The notes under the pieces were generated by a model. It did not search any database. It was not told where the DNA came from and was given only the letters and a program-made list of their open reading frames with translations. The position numbers and the translations under genes are program-made. This document shows, in pieces, positions 27,738 to 36,490 of a stretch of DNA of 64,000 nucleotides (position 1 is its first letter; each line of letters begins with the position of its first letter). The DNA is from Shinella lacus (lineage in GTDB: Bacteria; Pseudomonadota; Alphaproteobacteria; Rhizobiales; Rhizobiaceae), in NCBI RefSeq assembly GCF_010994755.1, contig NZ_WHSB02000003.1:62001-126000 (forward strand). Direction: 5' to 3'.

Positions 27738-28579
27738 CGCTCTCCACTGATATCGAAGCCCTGCCGCAGCCGGTCGAGACCACCACGGAGGCCGCCCTCC
27801 CCCGCGCATCGCGCCCTGTGCCGATCGCCGTCATTTCGACCATCACCGTCGTTGCGATCATCGGGTTGTGGGGCCTTGCCTCCGCCTATGCGCTGGTCTC
27901 GCCCGTCTTCCTGCCCTCGCCGCGGCAGGTGGTCATTGCTCTCTATAACCTCGTCGTGACCGGCTTCGTCGATTCGACGCTGGCCGAGCATGTCGGCGCC
28001 AGCCTCTACCGCATTTTTGGCGCGCTGATCGCGTCCATCCTCATCGGCATTCCCGCCGGCATCGCCATTGGCACGAGCCGGGTCGGCCGCGGCATCCTCG
28101 ATCCGATCGTCGAATTCCTGCGCCCGCTGCCGCCGCTCGCCTACCTGCCGCTCGTCATCATCTGGGTCGGCATCGGCGAGGCGTCGAAGATCACGGTGAT
28201 CGCGCTCTCCATGCTGCCCTCGATCATCCTGTCGACATCCGCCGGCGTACGCGGGGTCTCGAAGGACCATGTCAACGCGGCCCGTTCGCTCGGCGCCAGC
28301 AAGCGGCAGGTGCTGACGGAGGTCGTGCTGCCGAGCGCCGTGCCATCGATCCTCACCGGCATCCGCATCGCGCTCGGTGCCGGCTGGACGACGCTGGTCG
28401 CGGCCGAACTGGTGGCGGCGACGAGCGGCATCGGCTTCATGATCCAGTCGGCGGCACAGTTCCTCGTCACCGACATCGTGATTGCCGGCATCATCGTGAT
28501 TGCGCTGATCGCGATCCTGCTGGAATTCATCGCGCGGCTGATCGAGCGGCGCCTGGTGCCCTGGGCGTCGCACCGCTGA
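27734..28579 (+). CDS. Taurine/sulfonate ABC transporter permease (TauC-like)
   Basis: A 281-residue permease of the TauC/SsuC group with about six membrane segments and the EAA loop VNAARSLGASKRQVLTEVVLPSA. ISVI-type first helix is followed by LPSPRQVVIALYNLV, a conserved feature of the family. It ends the operon; the next gene is convergent, 15 bp away. Confidence 0.9.
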   Translation: MTLSTDIEALPQPVETTTEAALPRASRPVPIAVISTITVVAIIGLWGLASAYALVSPVFLPSPRQVVIALYNLVVTGFVDSTLAEHVGASLYRIFGALIASILIGIPAGIAIGTSRVGRGILDPIVEFLRPLPPLAYLPLVIIWVGIGEASKITVIALSMLPSIILSTSAGVRGVSKDHVNAARSLGASKRQVLTEVVLPSAVPSILTGIRIALGAGWTTLVAAELVAATSGIGFMIQSAAQFLVTDIVIAGIIVIALIAILLEFIARLIERRLVPWASHR

Positions 28580-28594
28580 GAGCGATGCCGGCGC

Positions 28595-29230
28595 TCAGTT
28601 GAGCGCCAGCCCCATGCTCGCGACGGCCGCCGTGAACAGGCGGCCGTCCTGCGTTGCGGCGAAGGGATCGCGCTCCGCCCGCGCCTTCAGCAATTCCAGG
28701 AAGTCATAACCCGCTGTCCAGCGGCCGAAGCCGCTCGCAATATTGATATGGCCGGCATTGCCGATATCGACGAGATCGCTGCCCCAGGCCTTGGCGCTCT
28801 GGCGCAGCCGGTCGACCGGCATATAGGGATCGTTCAGGCTGCCGACGACGAGCGAGGGAAACGGCAGGCGCTTTGCCGGCATGGCGCCGAAGCGGACCAC
28901 GCAGGGGTGCAGGGTTTCCGTCGTGTCGAGGTCGCAGGGGGCGACGAGCAGCGCGCCGCGGATGCGGGAAGCCAGCGGGCTTTCGGCGAACTGCGCCGCC
29001 AGCACGCAGCCGAGGCTGTGGCCGACGAGCCAGATGTCCTTGCCGATCATATCGACCTGCCGTTCGAGCTGCACAAGCCAGCTCTGGCGGTCCGGGCAGT
29101 TCCAGTCGAACTGTTCGACCACGCGGCTTTCGGGATTGTCGCGCGCCCAGTGACGCTGCCAATGATCGTTCGCGGAACCGTTGAGGCCCGGCAGGATCAG
29201 CGTGTCGACGGGGATATCGAGTGACGGCAT
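28595..29230 (-). CDS. RBBP9/YdeN-family serine hydrolase
   Basis: A 211-residue alpha/beta hydrolase. LILPGLNGSANDHWQRHW opens the domain, GHSLGCVLAAQF contains the nucleophile serine, GSLNDPYM the catalytic aspartate and GNAGHIN the histidine, all in family order. The natural substrate of bacterial members is mostly unknown. The start at 29230 follows an AAGGAAGG stretch and keeps the family N-terminus; the longer frame does not. Confidence 0.85.
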   Translation of the reverse strand: MPSLDIPVDTLILPGLNGSANDHWQRHWARDNPESRVVEQFDWNCPDRQSWLVQLERQVDMIGKDIWLVGHSLGCVLAAQFAESPLASRIRGALLVAPCDLDTTETLHPCVVRFGAMPAKRLPFPSLVVGSLNDPYMPVDRLRQSAKAWGSDLVDIGNAGHINIASGFGRWTAGYDFLELLKARAERDPFAATQDGRLFTAAVASMGLALN

Positions 29231-29334
29231 GGCGGCGGCCTTCCTTCGCAAACCAGATCTGTCCGGAAGGATGCGCGACACAACGCGGAATGGTAAGGAA
29301 ACCGCTGCTAAACTCTTCAAAATCCATAAAAATT

Positions 29335-29386
29335 CTTTGCATCATGGCGATGATGCAAAGCATCGGGCGGCAACTGCGCCCGATGC
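29335..29386 (-). terminator. Tandem hairpins ending the metQNI-like operon
   Basis: Two perfect stems lie back to back after the permease stop. GCATCGGGCG (29360-29369) pairs with CGCCCGATGC (29377-29386), and CTTTGCATCAT (29335-29345) pairs with ATGATGCAAAG (29350-29360). Read on the minus strand, the second hairpin is followed by AATTTTTA. Both are likely to stop minus-strand transcription. Confidence 0.65.
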
Positions 29387-29400
29387 CTTTTAGAGGTTTC

Positions 29401-30057
29401 TCAGCCGCGATGGTCGAGGCGCGCGACGAGCCGGTCGCCGAGCCACTGGATGCCGCAGACGAGCACGATCAGCACGGCGACGACCGCCACCATGACCGTC
29501 GTCTCGAAGCGCTGGTAGCCGTAGCGGATCGCCAGGTCGCCAAGACCGCCGGCACCGATGGCGCCCGCCATTGCGGAGGCGCCGATCAGCGTCACGAGCG
29601 TCACGGTGAAACCCGCGACGATGCCCGGCAGCGCCTCGGGGATCAGCACCTCGCGCACGATCGTCCAGCGGTTGCCGCCCATGGCGCGCACGGCCTCGAT
29701 CAGCCCGCGGTCAACCTCGCGCAGCGACACTTCGGCGATGCGCGCATAATAGGGCGTCGCGGCGATCGACAGCGGCACGATCGCCGCCCAGGTGCCGATC
29801 GACGTGCCGACGATGAGCCGCGTGACGGGGATGAGCGCCACAAGCAGGATGATGAAGGGCACGGAGCGGAAGCCGTTGACGATCGCGCCGAGCAGGCGGT
29901 TGGTCCAGAGGTTTTCCGCAATGCCGCCGCGCGCGGTCGCGACCAGCGCCAGGCCGAGCGGCAGGCCGAAGGCAAGCGAGATGACGCCGGAGGCGGCCGT
30001 CATCACGACCGTTTCCCACAGCGAGCGGACGAGAAGCTCAAGCATGATCGGCGACAT
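29401..30057 (-). CDS. D-methionine-type ABC transporter permease (MetI-like)
   Basis: A 218-residue permease with about five membrane segments, matching MetI in size. SLWETVVMTAASGVISLAFG and the conserved loop AVRAMGGNRWTIVREVLIPEALPG mark the family. The start at 30057 has GGAGG upstream and overlaps the ATPase gene by 20 bases; the ATG at 30045 has no ribosome site. Confidence 0.9.
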   Translation of the reverse strand: MSPIMLELLVRSLWETVVMTAASGVISLAFGLPLGLALVATARGGIAENLWTNRLLGAIVNGFRSVPFIILLVALIPVTRLIVGTSIGTWAAIVPLSIAATPYYARIAEVSLREVDRGLIEAVRAMGGNRWTIVREVLIPEALPGIVAGFTVTLVTLIGASAMAGAIGAGGLGDLAIRYGYQRFETTVMVAVVAVLIVLVCGIQWLGDRLVARLDHRG

Positions 30058-31108
30058 GGCCGAGGACCTCCACCTGTGCGCCGAGGCGCTCTGCAAACGA
30101 AACGAGGCGCGCGGCTGCATCGGCCGGCACCGCGATGAAGAAGCGGCCGACGGCCTGCTCCTGGATATGATCGACGCCGCCATGCACCAGGCGATAGCCG
30201 CCCGGAAACTCTTCCGACAGCTTCTGGAACAGCGGCCCGGTGGCGGCGGGGCCGGCAATGTCGAGGCTGAGAATGGCCTCGCCTGCAATATCCGCCGTGA
30301 GGCTTTGCGCGATATGGGCGGGCAGTTGCGGGCGGATGCCGCTGAGCAGGCTCTTCGTCGTCTCCGCCTGCGGTCGTGAAAACACCTGCCAGACGGGACC
30401 TTCCTCCACGATGCGGCCGGCATCGAGCACGGTGACGCGGTCGGCGATGTTCCGCACCACTTCCATCTCATGGGTGATGAGCAGGATCGTGAGGCCGAGC
30501 TTGCGGTTGATGTCCTTGAGCAGCGCCAGGATCGAGCGCGTCGTTTCCGGGTCGAGCGCGGAGGTCGCCTCGTCGGAGAGCAGCAGCGCCGGGCTTGCGG
30601 CAAGCGCGCGAGCAATGCCGACGCGCTGCTTCTGGCCGCCGGAGAGTTCCGAGGGATAGGCCTTCGCCTTGCCGGTCAGGCCTACAAGGTCGAGCAGTTC
30701 GGCGGCGCGCGCCAGACGCTTGGCTTTCGCCCAGCCCTCGATCTTCAGGGGCAGCGCGACATTCTCCTCCACCGTCTTGGCGGAAAGTAGGTTGAAATGC
30801 TGGAAGATCATGCCGATGCGGCGGCGCAGCGGCTGAAGCTCTGCCTCGCTGAGGCCGGTGATCTCGCGGCCCTCGATCTCGATTGTCCCGCTGTCCGGCC
30901 GCTCCAGGCCGTTGAGGCAACGGATCAGCGTCGACTTGCCGGCGCCGCTGCGGCCAATGATGCCGAGGATCTCGCCGCGGCGCACATCGAGCGAAACGCC
31001 GTCCAGCGCCGGCGTCGCGCCAAAACGGCGGCGGACGTCCGACAGGCGGATGACGTCTTCTTCGCTGGCCGCGGTCTGCGCCGGCTTGCCTGTCACATGT
31101 TTGTTCAT
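30038..31108 (-). CDS. Methionine-type ABC transporter ATP-binding protein (MetN-like)
   Basis: A 356-residue ATPase with Walker A GRSGAGKST, signature LSGGQKQR and Walker B LLLSDEATSALD. The C-terminal NIL domain (about residues 270-345, containing a FPGGYRLVHGGVDHIQEQAVG stretch in part) is the ligand-sensing regulatory domain of MetN. It lies between binding protein and permease in the usual Q-N-I order for rhizobia. Confidence 0.9.
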   Translation of the reverse strand: MNKHVTGKPAQTAASEEDVIRLSDVRRRFGATPALDGVSLDVRRGEILGIIGRSGAGKSTLIRCLNGLERPDSGTIEIEGREITGLSEAELQPLRRRIGMIFQHFNLLSAKTVEENVALPLKIEGWAKAKRLARAAELLDLVGLTGKAKAYPSELSGGQKQRVGIARALAASPALLLSDEATSALDPETTRSILALLKDINRKLGLTILLITHEMEVVRNIADRVTVLDAGRIVEEGPVWQVFSRPQAETTKSLLSGIRPQLPAHIAQSLTADIAGEAILSLDIAGPAATGPLFQKLSEEFPGGYRLVHGGVDHIQEQAVGRFFIAVPADAAARLVSFAERLGAQVEVLGHVADHA

Positions 31109-31190
31109 GCGCGGTTCCCTTCCGGAAACGGAAAGACAGCCCGCGGCGGCTGGGCGCATCGCGGGCTGTCTCTGCTGGTTGTCGAATGCC

Positions 31191-32039
31191 TTAGTAGGCG
31201 CTGATGCCCGTGCCCTTGTAGACGCGGTCGAATTCGGCCTTCACGACGTCGTTCTGATAGGCCTCGACCAGCGGCTTGACCCAGGGCTCATCCGTGGATT
31301 CCTCGCGAACCGCGATGAAGTTGCGGTACGGATTGTCGGCGACCGGCTCCTGCGCGATGCGGTTTTCCGGGGTGAGGCCGCTCTTCAGCGCCCAGTCGGT
31401 GTTGACGATCGCCGCATCCAGGTCGTCGACCGAGCGGCCGACGATGCCGGCGTCGAGTTCCTTGATCTCCAGCTTCTTCGGGTTTTCCGAGATGTCGGCG
31501 ATGGTGGCGAGAATGCCGGTGCTGTCCTTCAGCTTGATCAGGCCCTCATTCTGCAGCACGCGCAGCGCCCGGCCCTCGTTCGACGGATCGTTCGGCACGC
31601 CGACGACAGCGCCGTCCGGCAGGTCCGCAACCTTGGTGTGCTTCTTGGAATAGAGGCCGATCGGCCAGACCGCCGTGTAGCCGACGGGTACGATCTTGTA
31701 GCTGTGTTGCTGGATCTGGTTTTCCAGATAGGGCAGGTGCTGGAAGGCGTTGGCGTCGATCTCGCCGCGGGCAAGTGCCTCGTTCGGCTGGGTATAGTCG
31801 TTGAAGACGACCGTCTCGATGGTCAGGCCCTTCTTGGCCGCTTCGGCAACGACGACGCGCCAGACATCCTCGTCCTCACCGGAGATGATGCCGACCTTCA
31901 GCTCCTTGTTGTCTTCGGCGAAGGCGGGCGCGGCGACGGAGAACGTGGAAACGGCGACGGCCGCCACCGCGAGTGCCGCAAGGGCGGAGCGGCGGGAGAA
32001 AAGCGCGCTTTCGAGGAGTTTCTTGCTGATTTTGGACAT
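31191..32039 (-). CDS. Methionine-type periplasmic binding protein (MetQ/NlpA-like)
   Basis: A 282-residue NlpA-family protein. A twin-arginine-like or Sec signal is visible (SRRSALAALAVAAVAVSTF, cleavage near AFAED). LKVGIISGEDEDVW, FNDYTQPNEALARGEIDANAFQHLPYL and the conserved PNDPSNEGRAL segment identify the family. The start at 32039 has AGCAGG upstream. The ligand is likely methionine or another sulfur amino acid or ester. Confidence 0.9.
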   Translation of the reverse strand: MSKISKKLLESALFSRRSALAALAVAAVAVSTFSVAAPAFAEDNKELKVGIISGEDEDVWRVVVAEAAKKGLTIETVVFNDYTQPNEALARGEIDANAFQHLPYLENQIQQHSYKIVPVGYTAVWPIGLYSKKHTKVADLPDGAVVGVPNDPSNEGRALRVLQNEGLIKLKDSTGILATIADISENPKKLEIKELDAGIVGRSVDDLDAAIVNTDWALKSGLTPENRIAQEPVADNPYRNFIAVREESTDEPWVKPLVEAYQNDVVKAEFDRVYKGTGISAY

Positions 32040-32198
32040 GCTGGCCTGCTTTCGCGATGGGGAGGATCGACTGCGAAACAACGTTGTTTCTACCGCTAAA
32101 ATCGCAAATGCCGCTTTTGTGGACAACGAATGGCGGTTTATTAGGCAGGCGGAACGGGAACTTTCGCTCTCTGATATCGAAGCAGGGCGGAAAATATT

Positions 32199-32219
32199 TT
32201 CTACTGTTTTAGTGGAATA
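32199..32219 (-). promoter_or_regulatory. Organosulfur-locus motif, copy C (upstream of metQ-like gene)
   Basis: The stretch starting TTCTACTGTTTTAGTGG has an ACT-N5-AGT dyad and matches copy B at 14 of 21 positions. It lies 160 bp upstream of the MetQ-like start in a 245-bp gap otherwise without features, apart from the hairpin at 32243-32270. Confidence 0.4.
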
Positions 32220-32242
32220 CAGCGGAGGCGCCAGGAACGGCG

Positions 32243-32270
32243 ATCCGGACCTCTCGGGAGAGGTCCGGAT
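32243..32270. terminator. Perfect 12-bp hairpin downstream of SDR gene
   Basis: ATCCGGACCTCT (32243-32254) pairs perfectly with AGAGGTCCGGAT (32259-32270) around a CGGG loop, 15 bp after the SDR stop. There is no T-run on either side, so it is a terminator-like structure of uncertain function. Confidence 0.45.
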
Positions 32271-32284
32271 TAAGCTACGGTCGG

Positions 32285-33112
32285 CTACTCGGACGCAGGT
32301 GCGAATATTGCGCGCATGCGATCGCGATAATGGTCCTCAGAGGTCGACCAACGCAGCGCGGCGAGCATCTTGGTATCGGCACCGGCCGGATAGCGCAGCC
32401 GTTCCCCTTCGTCGGTCGCCGCCGCATAGGCAGCCTCGGCAACTTCCGCCTCGGTGCAATAGGCCGTCGGATAGTCGGCCATCCGCGCGAATGCGGCCTG
32501 GGCGAAGGCGCCGTAATCCTTCGGGATCAGGCCCTGCATGCGCGGGCCGCCATTGGCGGTGAAACTGGTCGTCGGCGCATAGCCGGGTTCGACCAGCCGC
32601 GCCTTTATGCCGAATTGCTCCAACTCATAGGAAAGCGACTCGGTAAAACCCTCGACGGCGAACTTGCTGGCGGCATAGGCCGCGACCAGCGGCATGACGC
32701 CGATCGCGACGCTGGAGGTGACGTTGACGATCACGCCGTGCCCCTGCCTGCGCATCTGCGGGATGATCTCGCGGCAGGCGTTGAACACGCCGAACGTATT
32801 GGTTTCGAAAAGCTCGCGGATCGCGCTGTCCGGCGTCGCCTCCACCGCGGATGCCATGCCGATGCCGGCGTTGTTGATCCACACGTCGATCGAGCCGAAG
32901 GCCGCGACGGCTGCGTTGATCGCGGTGCGGATCGTCTCGGGGCGGGTGATGTCGAGCGGGATGATCTTCAGCCGTTCGGCCGGGCCTTCGATAAGGCCGG
33001 CTTTCGGGGTGCGCATCGTGGCGACGACGTTCCATCCCCGTTTGAGGAAGAGTTCCGCGGTTGCCCTGCCGTAGCCGGACGAGGTTCCGGTGATCAAAAC
33101 CGTGTTTGTCAT
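32285..33112 (-). CDS. Short-chain dehydrogenase/reductase
   Basis: A 275-residue classical SDR. TGTSSGYGRATAELFLKRG is the nucleotide-binding TGxxxGxG motif, INNAGIGM the NNAG motif, S137-type serine in VNVTSSVAI and YAASKFAVEGF the catalytic YxxxK. The substrate is unknown. It is divergent from an AraC regulator whose control region contains a spaced inverted repeat, so it is the likely target of that regulator. Confidence 0.9.
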   Translation of the reverse strand: MTNTVLITGTSSGYGRATAELFLKRGWNVVATMRTPKAGLIEGPAERLKIIPLDITRPETIRTAINAAVAAFGSIDVWINNAGIGMASAVEATPDSAIRELFETNTFGVFNACREIIPQMRRQGHGVIVNVTSSVAIGVMPLVAAYAASKFAVEGFTESLSYELEQFGIKARLVEPGYAPTTSFTANGGPRMQGLIPKDYGAFAQAAFARMADYPTAYCTEAEVAEAAYAAATDEGERLRYPAGADTKMLAALRWSTSEDHYRDRMRAIFAPASE

Positions 33113-33175
33113 CTGTATCTCCTGTCTGAATGACCCGATGATATCGGTTGGCGGGAGATGTTGAATAATTCAAAG

Positions 33176-33246
33176 TCCATTTTGCATTACTGATCGTCCA
33201 GATGATATAGTCAACCAAACCCACGTTATGGATCGTGCAAAATGGA
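33176..33246. promoter_or_regulatory. Spaced inverted repeat between SDR and AraC genes
   Basis: TCCATTTTGCA (33176-33186) is the perfect reverse complement of TGCAAAATGGA (33236-33246), and the second copy covers the start codon of the AraC gene (33242). The centres are 60 bp apart. Two GATGATAT direct copies (33137-33144 and 33201-33208) lie in the same gap. The layout suits dimer binding or looping by the AraC protein. Confidence 0.6.
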
Positions 33247-34159
33247 TGCTTTCACCGATGTCGTGCAATTGCTGCGCCCGAAAACCGTGCTGATGGGCAG
33301 CATGGTGGCGCATGGCACATGGGGCGTGCAGTTGCCACCGCAGCCGGGGCCGATGCTCTATTTCATCACGGCCGGCCAATGCTGGTTCCGCGCGGACGGC
33401 GGTGCCGCCCTCCAGGTCGGGGCGGGTGACTTCGTCCTTTCGGCCAGGCCGGTGATGGATACGTTCTCCAGCGCGCCCGGGCAGAAGACCGTGCTTTCCG
33501 ACGATGGTTTCAAGGCGCGGCACATGGTCGACGGCGAGATCCATATCGGCGACGCGCATCGGGGCGACGCGACGCGCGTCCTCGGCGGCGTCATCATGTG
33601 CGATCCGACCAATGCGGACCTGCTGGCGGAGATGATGCCACGGCTCGTGCATGTCTCGGCCGAAGACGGTGTCGGCGCGCGGCTCGGCACGCTCATCGGC
33701 CTCATCCGCGGTGAGGCAGCGCTGGCGGGACCGGGCAGCGATCTCATCCTGTCCCGTCTGATCGAGGTTCTGCTGATCGAGACGCTGCGGCGCGAGGCGG
33801 CGACGCTGCCGCATCCCGGCATGCTGCGCGGCCTCGCCGATCCGCAGCTCGCCCGGGCACTCGCCGATATCCACGCCGATGTTTCCCGGGACTGGACGAT
33901 CGCCGAACTGGCGCAGAAGGCGGGCATGTCGCGCTCGGCCTTCGCGCGGCGTTTTTCCGAGGCCGTCGGGCTCGCACCGGTCGAATATCTGCTGCGCTGG
34001 CGCATGGCGATCGCCAAAGATGCGCTGCGCCATCGCCAGGGAACGCTGGAGGAGATCGCCGAGCGGATCGGCTACCGCTCCGCAAGCGCCTTCAGCACGG
34101 CCTTCAGTCGCAAGGTCGGCTGCCCGCCGCGGGAGTTCGCGCGCAGCAGCGCGGCCTAG
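33242..34159 (+). CDS. AraC-family transcriptional regulator with N-terminal cupin
   Basis: A 305-residue protein. An N-terminal cupin_6 sensor domain (residues about 5-185) is followed by an AraC double helix-turn-helix (residues about 200-300; WTIAELAQKAGMSRSAFARRF and LEEIAERIGYRSASAFSTAFSRKVG). It is divergent from the SDR gene, a common pairing for this AraC type. Its stop overlaps the next, convergent gene by four bases. Confidence 0.9.
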   Translation: MDAFTDVVQLLRPKTVLMGSMVAHGTWGVQLPPQPGPMLYFITAGQCWFRADGGAALQVGAGDFVLSARPVMDTFSSAPGQKTVLSDDGFKARHMVDGEIHIGDAHRGDATRVLGGVIMCDPTNADLLAEMMPRLVHVSAEDGVGARLGTLIGLIRGEAALAGPGSDLILSRLIEVLLIETLRREAATLPHPGMLRGLADPQLARALADIHADVSRDWTIAELAQKAGMSRSAFARRFSEAVGLAPVEYLLRWRMAIAKDALRHRQGTLEEIAERIGYRSASAFSTAFSRKVGCPPREFARSSAA

Positions 34160-34971
34160 AAGGTCGGTGGCGTGTTGATCCAGATCAGGACCGTCTCGCC
34201 GTCATGGCGGTTGCGCCAGGCGTGGCGGCGGCAGCTTTTGAAATAGAGGCTGTCGCCGGGGCCGAGGTCGTGAAACTCGTGGCCGTCGAGCACCATCTCG
34301 ACCCGGCCCGAGAGCACATGTACGAATTCCTCGCCCTCATGTTTGTAGGCGCCGTCGCTGGAGGCGCCGGGGGCGAGCACGAAGCGGTGGCAATCCATCA
34401 TGTTGCGGCCGTCCGCCAGTACCTGCACTGTGACGCCTGGCGAGGTTTCCGGCCAGAACTTCCATTCCCCTGCCCTGACGACCGACCGGTTGGCCTCTTC
34501 CTCTTCGCCGGAGAGTTTTGAGACGGTCGTGTCGTAATAGGCCGCGAGATCGTGCAGCACGCGGAACGTCACGCCCTGCGAGGTGCGTTCGAAGGTTGAG
34601 AGCACCGAGGTCGCAATGCCGATGTCGCCGGCGACTTGCTCCAGCGTCTTGCCTGTGGCGTGGCGCAGGCTGCGCAGCTTGCGGCCGACACCCTGCGGCG
34701 CGTCGCCTTCGGAAACCGTAGTTTCGCCGGCGGGTTCCTCCGCTTCCAGCGCCTCGCGAATGGCGGCGGGGTTGAGGCCGCGCTCCGTCCTGTACCAGGC
34801 GATACGCTTCAGCCGGGCGACGTCGTCGCCGCTATATTGACGGTGGCCGGTCTCCGAGCGCCCCGGCACGACGAGGCCCTGCGTTTCCCAAAGCCTGAGC
34901 GTGGACGCGGAAACGCCGGCAAGCCGCGCGGCCTCCGCCACCTTATAGTGCACCGGTTCTTCCGAACCCAT
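34156..34971 (-). CDS. MerR-XRE-cupin fused transcriptional regulator
   Basis: A 271-residue regulator with three parts: a MerR-type winged helix (residues about 8-75, YKVAEAARLAGVSASTLRLWE), an XRE-type helix-turn-helix (about 95-155, GKTLEQVAGDIGIATSVLSTFE) and a C-terminal cupin (about 195-265, HEGEEFVHVLSGRVEMVLDG). XRE-cupin proteins such as PuuR sense amine metabolites; a third DNA-binding domain in front is unusual. It is divergent from gabT and probably controls gabTD. Two TTATAG copies (34993-34998, 35003-35008) lie just upstream of its start. Confidence 0.85.
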   Translation of the reverse strand: MGSEEPVHYKVAEAARLAGVSASTLRLWETQGLVVPGRSETGHRQYSGDDVARLKRIAWYRTERGLNPAAIREALEAEEPAGETTVSEGDAPQGVGRKLRSLRHATGKTLEQVAGDIGIATSVLSTFERTSQGVTFRVLHDLAAYYDTTVSKLSGEEEEANRSVVRAGEWKFWPETSPGVTVQVLADGRNMMDCHRFVLAPGASSDGAYKHEGEEFVHVLSGRVEMVLDGHEFHDLGPGDSLYFKSCRRHAWRNRHDGETVLIWINTPPTF

Positions 34972-35085
34972 CGCGCCAATCCCTGATTCTGGTTATAGTT
35001 TCTTATAGCATTCCCGGTGGGCTGCGCCCGATCTTCGCACCCCTGAAAACCCATCGCATTCCCGTCTTAAAATGACCGTTGCATT

Positions 35086-35137
35086 CTTGCAGAAAAAATG
35101 TAGGAATTCCACTCAAGGCTTGCAGAAAAAATGCAAG
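35086..35137 (+). promoter_or_regulatory. Tandem operator-like repeats upstream of gabT
   Basis: CTTGCAGAAAAAATG occurs twice, at 35086-35100 and 35119-35133, exactly 33 bp apart (about three helical turns). The second copy extends to a perfect dyad, CTTGCAGAAAAAATGCAAG (35119-35137). They lie 36-87 bp before gabT, on the face shared with the divergent MerR-XRE-cupin gene. Confidence 0.65.
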
Positions 35138-35172
35138 TTATTAATTGAAGCCTCCAGACCCAGGATAGCGCC

Positions 35173-36450
35173 ATGACCGCAACGCCCCTCACCGATCGCA
35201 AGAACGCCGCCATTTCGCGCGGTGTCGGCATGACCACGCAGATCTACGCCGACCGTGCGGAGAATGCGGAGATCTGGGACAAGGAAGGCAATCGCTATAT
35301 CGATTTCGCCGCCGGCATCGCCGTCGTCAACACCGGCCATCGCCATCCGCGCGTCATTGAGGCCGTCAAGAACCAGCTCGACCGCTTCACCCACACCTGC
35401 CACCAGGTCGTGCCCTACGAAAACTATGTCGAGCTTGCCGAGCGCCTGAACGCCATCACCCCCGGCAACTTCGCCAAGAAAACGATCTTCGTCACCACCG
35501 GTGCCGAAGCCGTTGAAAACGCCGTGAAGATTGCCCGCGCCGCCACCGGCCGCCAAGCCGTCATCGCCTTTTCAGGCGGCTTCCACGGCCGCACCTTCAT
35601 GGGCATGGCGCTGACCGGCAAGGTCGTGCCCTATAAGGTCGGCTTCGGCGCCATGCCGGCCGACGTTTTCCACGCGCCCTTCCCGGTTGAAATGCACGGC
35701 ACGACCGTCGAGCAGTCGCTCGGCGTGCTGAAGAAGCTGTTTGCCGCCGATGTCGATCCGAACCGCGTTGCCGCGATCATCATCGAGCCGGTGCAGGGCG
35801 AAGGCGGCTTCTATCCCGTCCCGGTCGCCTTCATGAAGGCGTTGCGCGAGATCTGCGACCAGCACGGCATCCTCTTGATCGCCGACGAAGTGCAGACCGG
35901 CTTTGCGCGTACCGGCAAGCTCTTCGCCATGGAACACTACGGCGTGGTGGCCGACATCACGACGATGGCCAAGGGTCTCGGCGGCGGCTTCCCGATCGCA
36001 GCCGTCACCGGCCGTGCGGAAATCATGGACGCCCCCGGCCCGGGCGGCCTCGGCGGCACCTATGCCGGCAGCCCGATCGGCGTTGCAGCGGCCCATGCCG
36101 TGCTCGACGTCATCAAGGACGAGGACCTCTGCAACCGTGCTGAAAACCTCGGCGCCCGCCTGAAGCAGCGCCTCGCCTCGCTGCAGGACAAGGTGCCGGA
36201 AATCGTCGACATCCGCGGCCCGGGCTTCATGAACGCCGTTGAGTTCAACGACGTTTCGACCAAGCTGCCGAGCGCCGACTTCGCCAACAAGGTGCGCCTG
36301 AAAGCCCTCGAAAAGGGCCTGATCCTGCTCACCTGCGGCGTGCACGGCAACGTCATCCGCTTCCTCGCGCCGATCACCATCCAGGACGAGGTTTTTGCCG
36401 AGGCGCTCGACATTCTCGAAGCCGCGATGGTCGAAGCCCGCGCCGCCTGA
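35173..36450 (+). CDS. gabT: 4-aminobutyrate aminotransferase GabT
   Basis: A 425-residue class-III PLP aminotransferase. FVTTGAEAVENAVKIARAATG and IADEVQTGFARTGKLFAMEH are family motifs, and TTMAKGLGGGFPIAAV contains the PLP lysine. It transfers the amino group of GABA to 2-oxoglutarate, giving succinate semialdehyde for GabD, encoded 96 bp downstream. The length equals that of typical GabT. Confidence 0.92.
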   Translation: MTATPLTDRKNAAISRGVGMTTQIYADRAENAEIWDKEGNRYIDFAAGIAVVNTGHRHPRVIEAVKNQLDRFTHTCHQVVPYENYVELAERLNAITPGNFAKKTIFVTTGAEAVENAVKIARAATGRQAVIAFSGGFHGRTFMGMALTGKVVPYKVGFGAMPADVFHAPFPVEMHGTTVEQSLGVLKKLFAADVDPNRVAAIIIEPVQGEGGFYPVPVAFMKALREICDQHGILLIADEVQTGFARTGKLFAMEHYGVVADITTMAKGLGGGFPIAAVTGRAEIMDAPGPGGLGGTYAGSPIGVAAAHAVLDVIKDEDLCNRAENLGARLKQRLASLQDKVPEIVDIRGPGFMNAVEFNDVSTKLPSADFANKVRLKALEKGLILLTCGVHGNVIRFLAPITIQDEVFAEALDILEAAMVEARAA

Positions 36451-36490
36451 TCGGCGACGCTAAAGACGAAAAAAACATCCTCCCAAGGAA

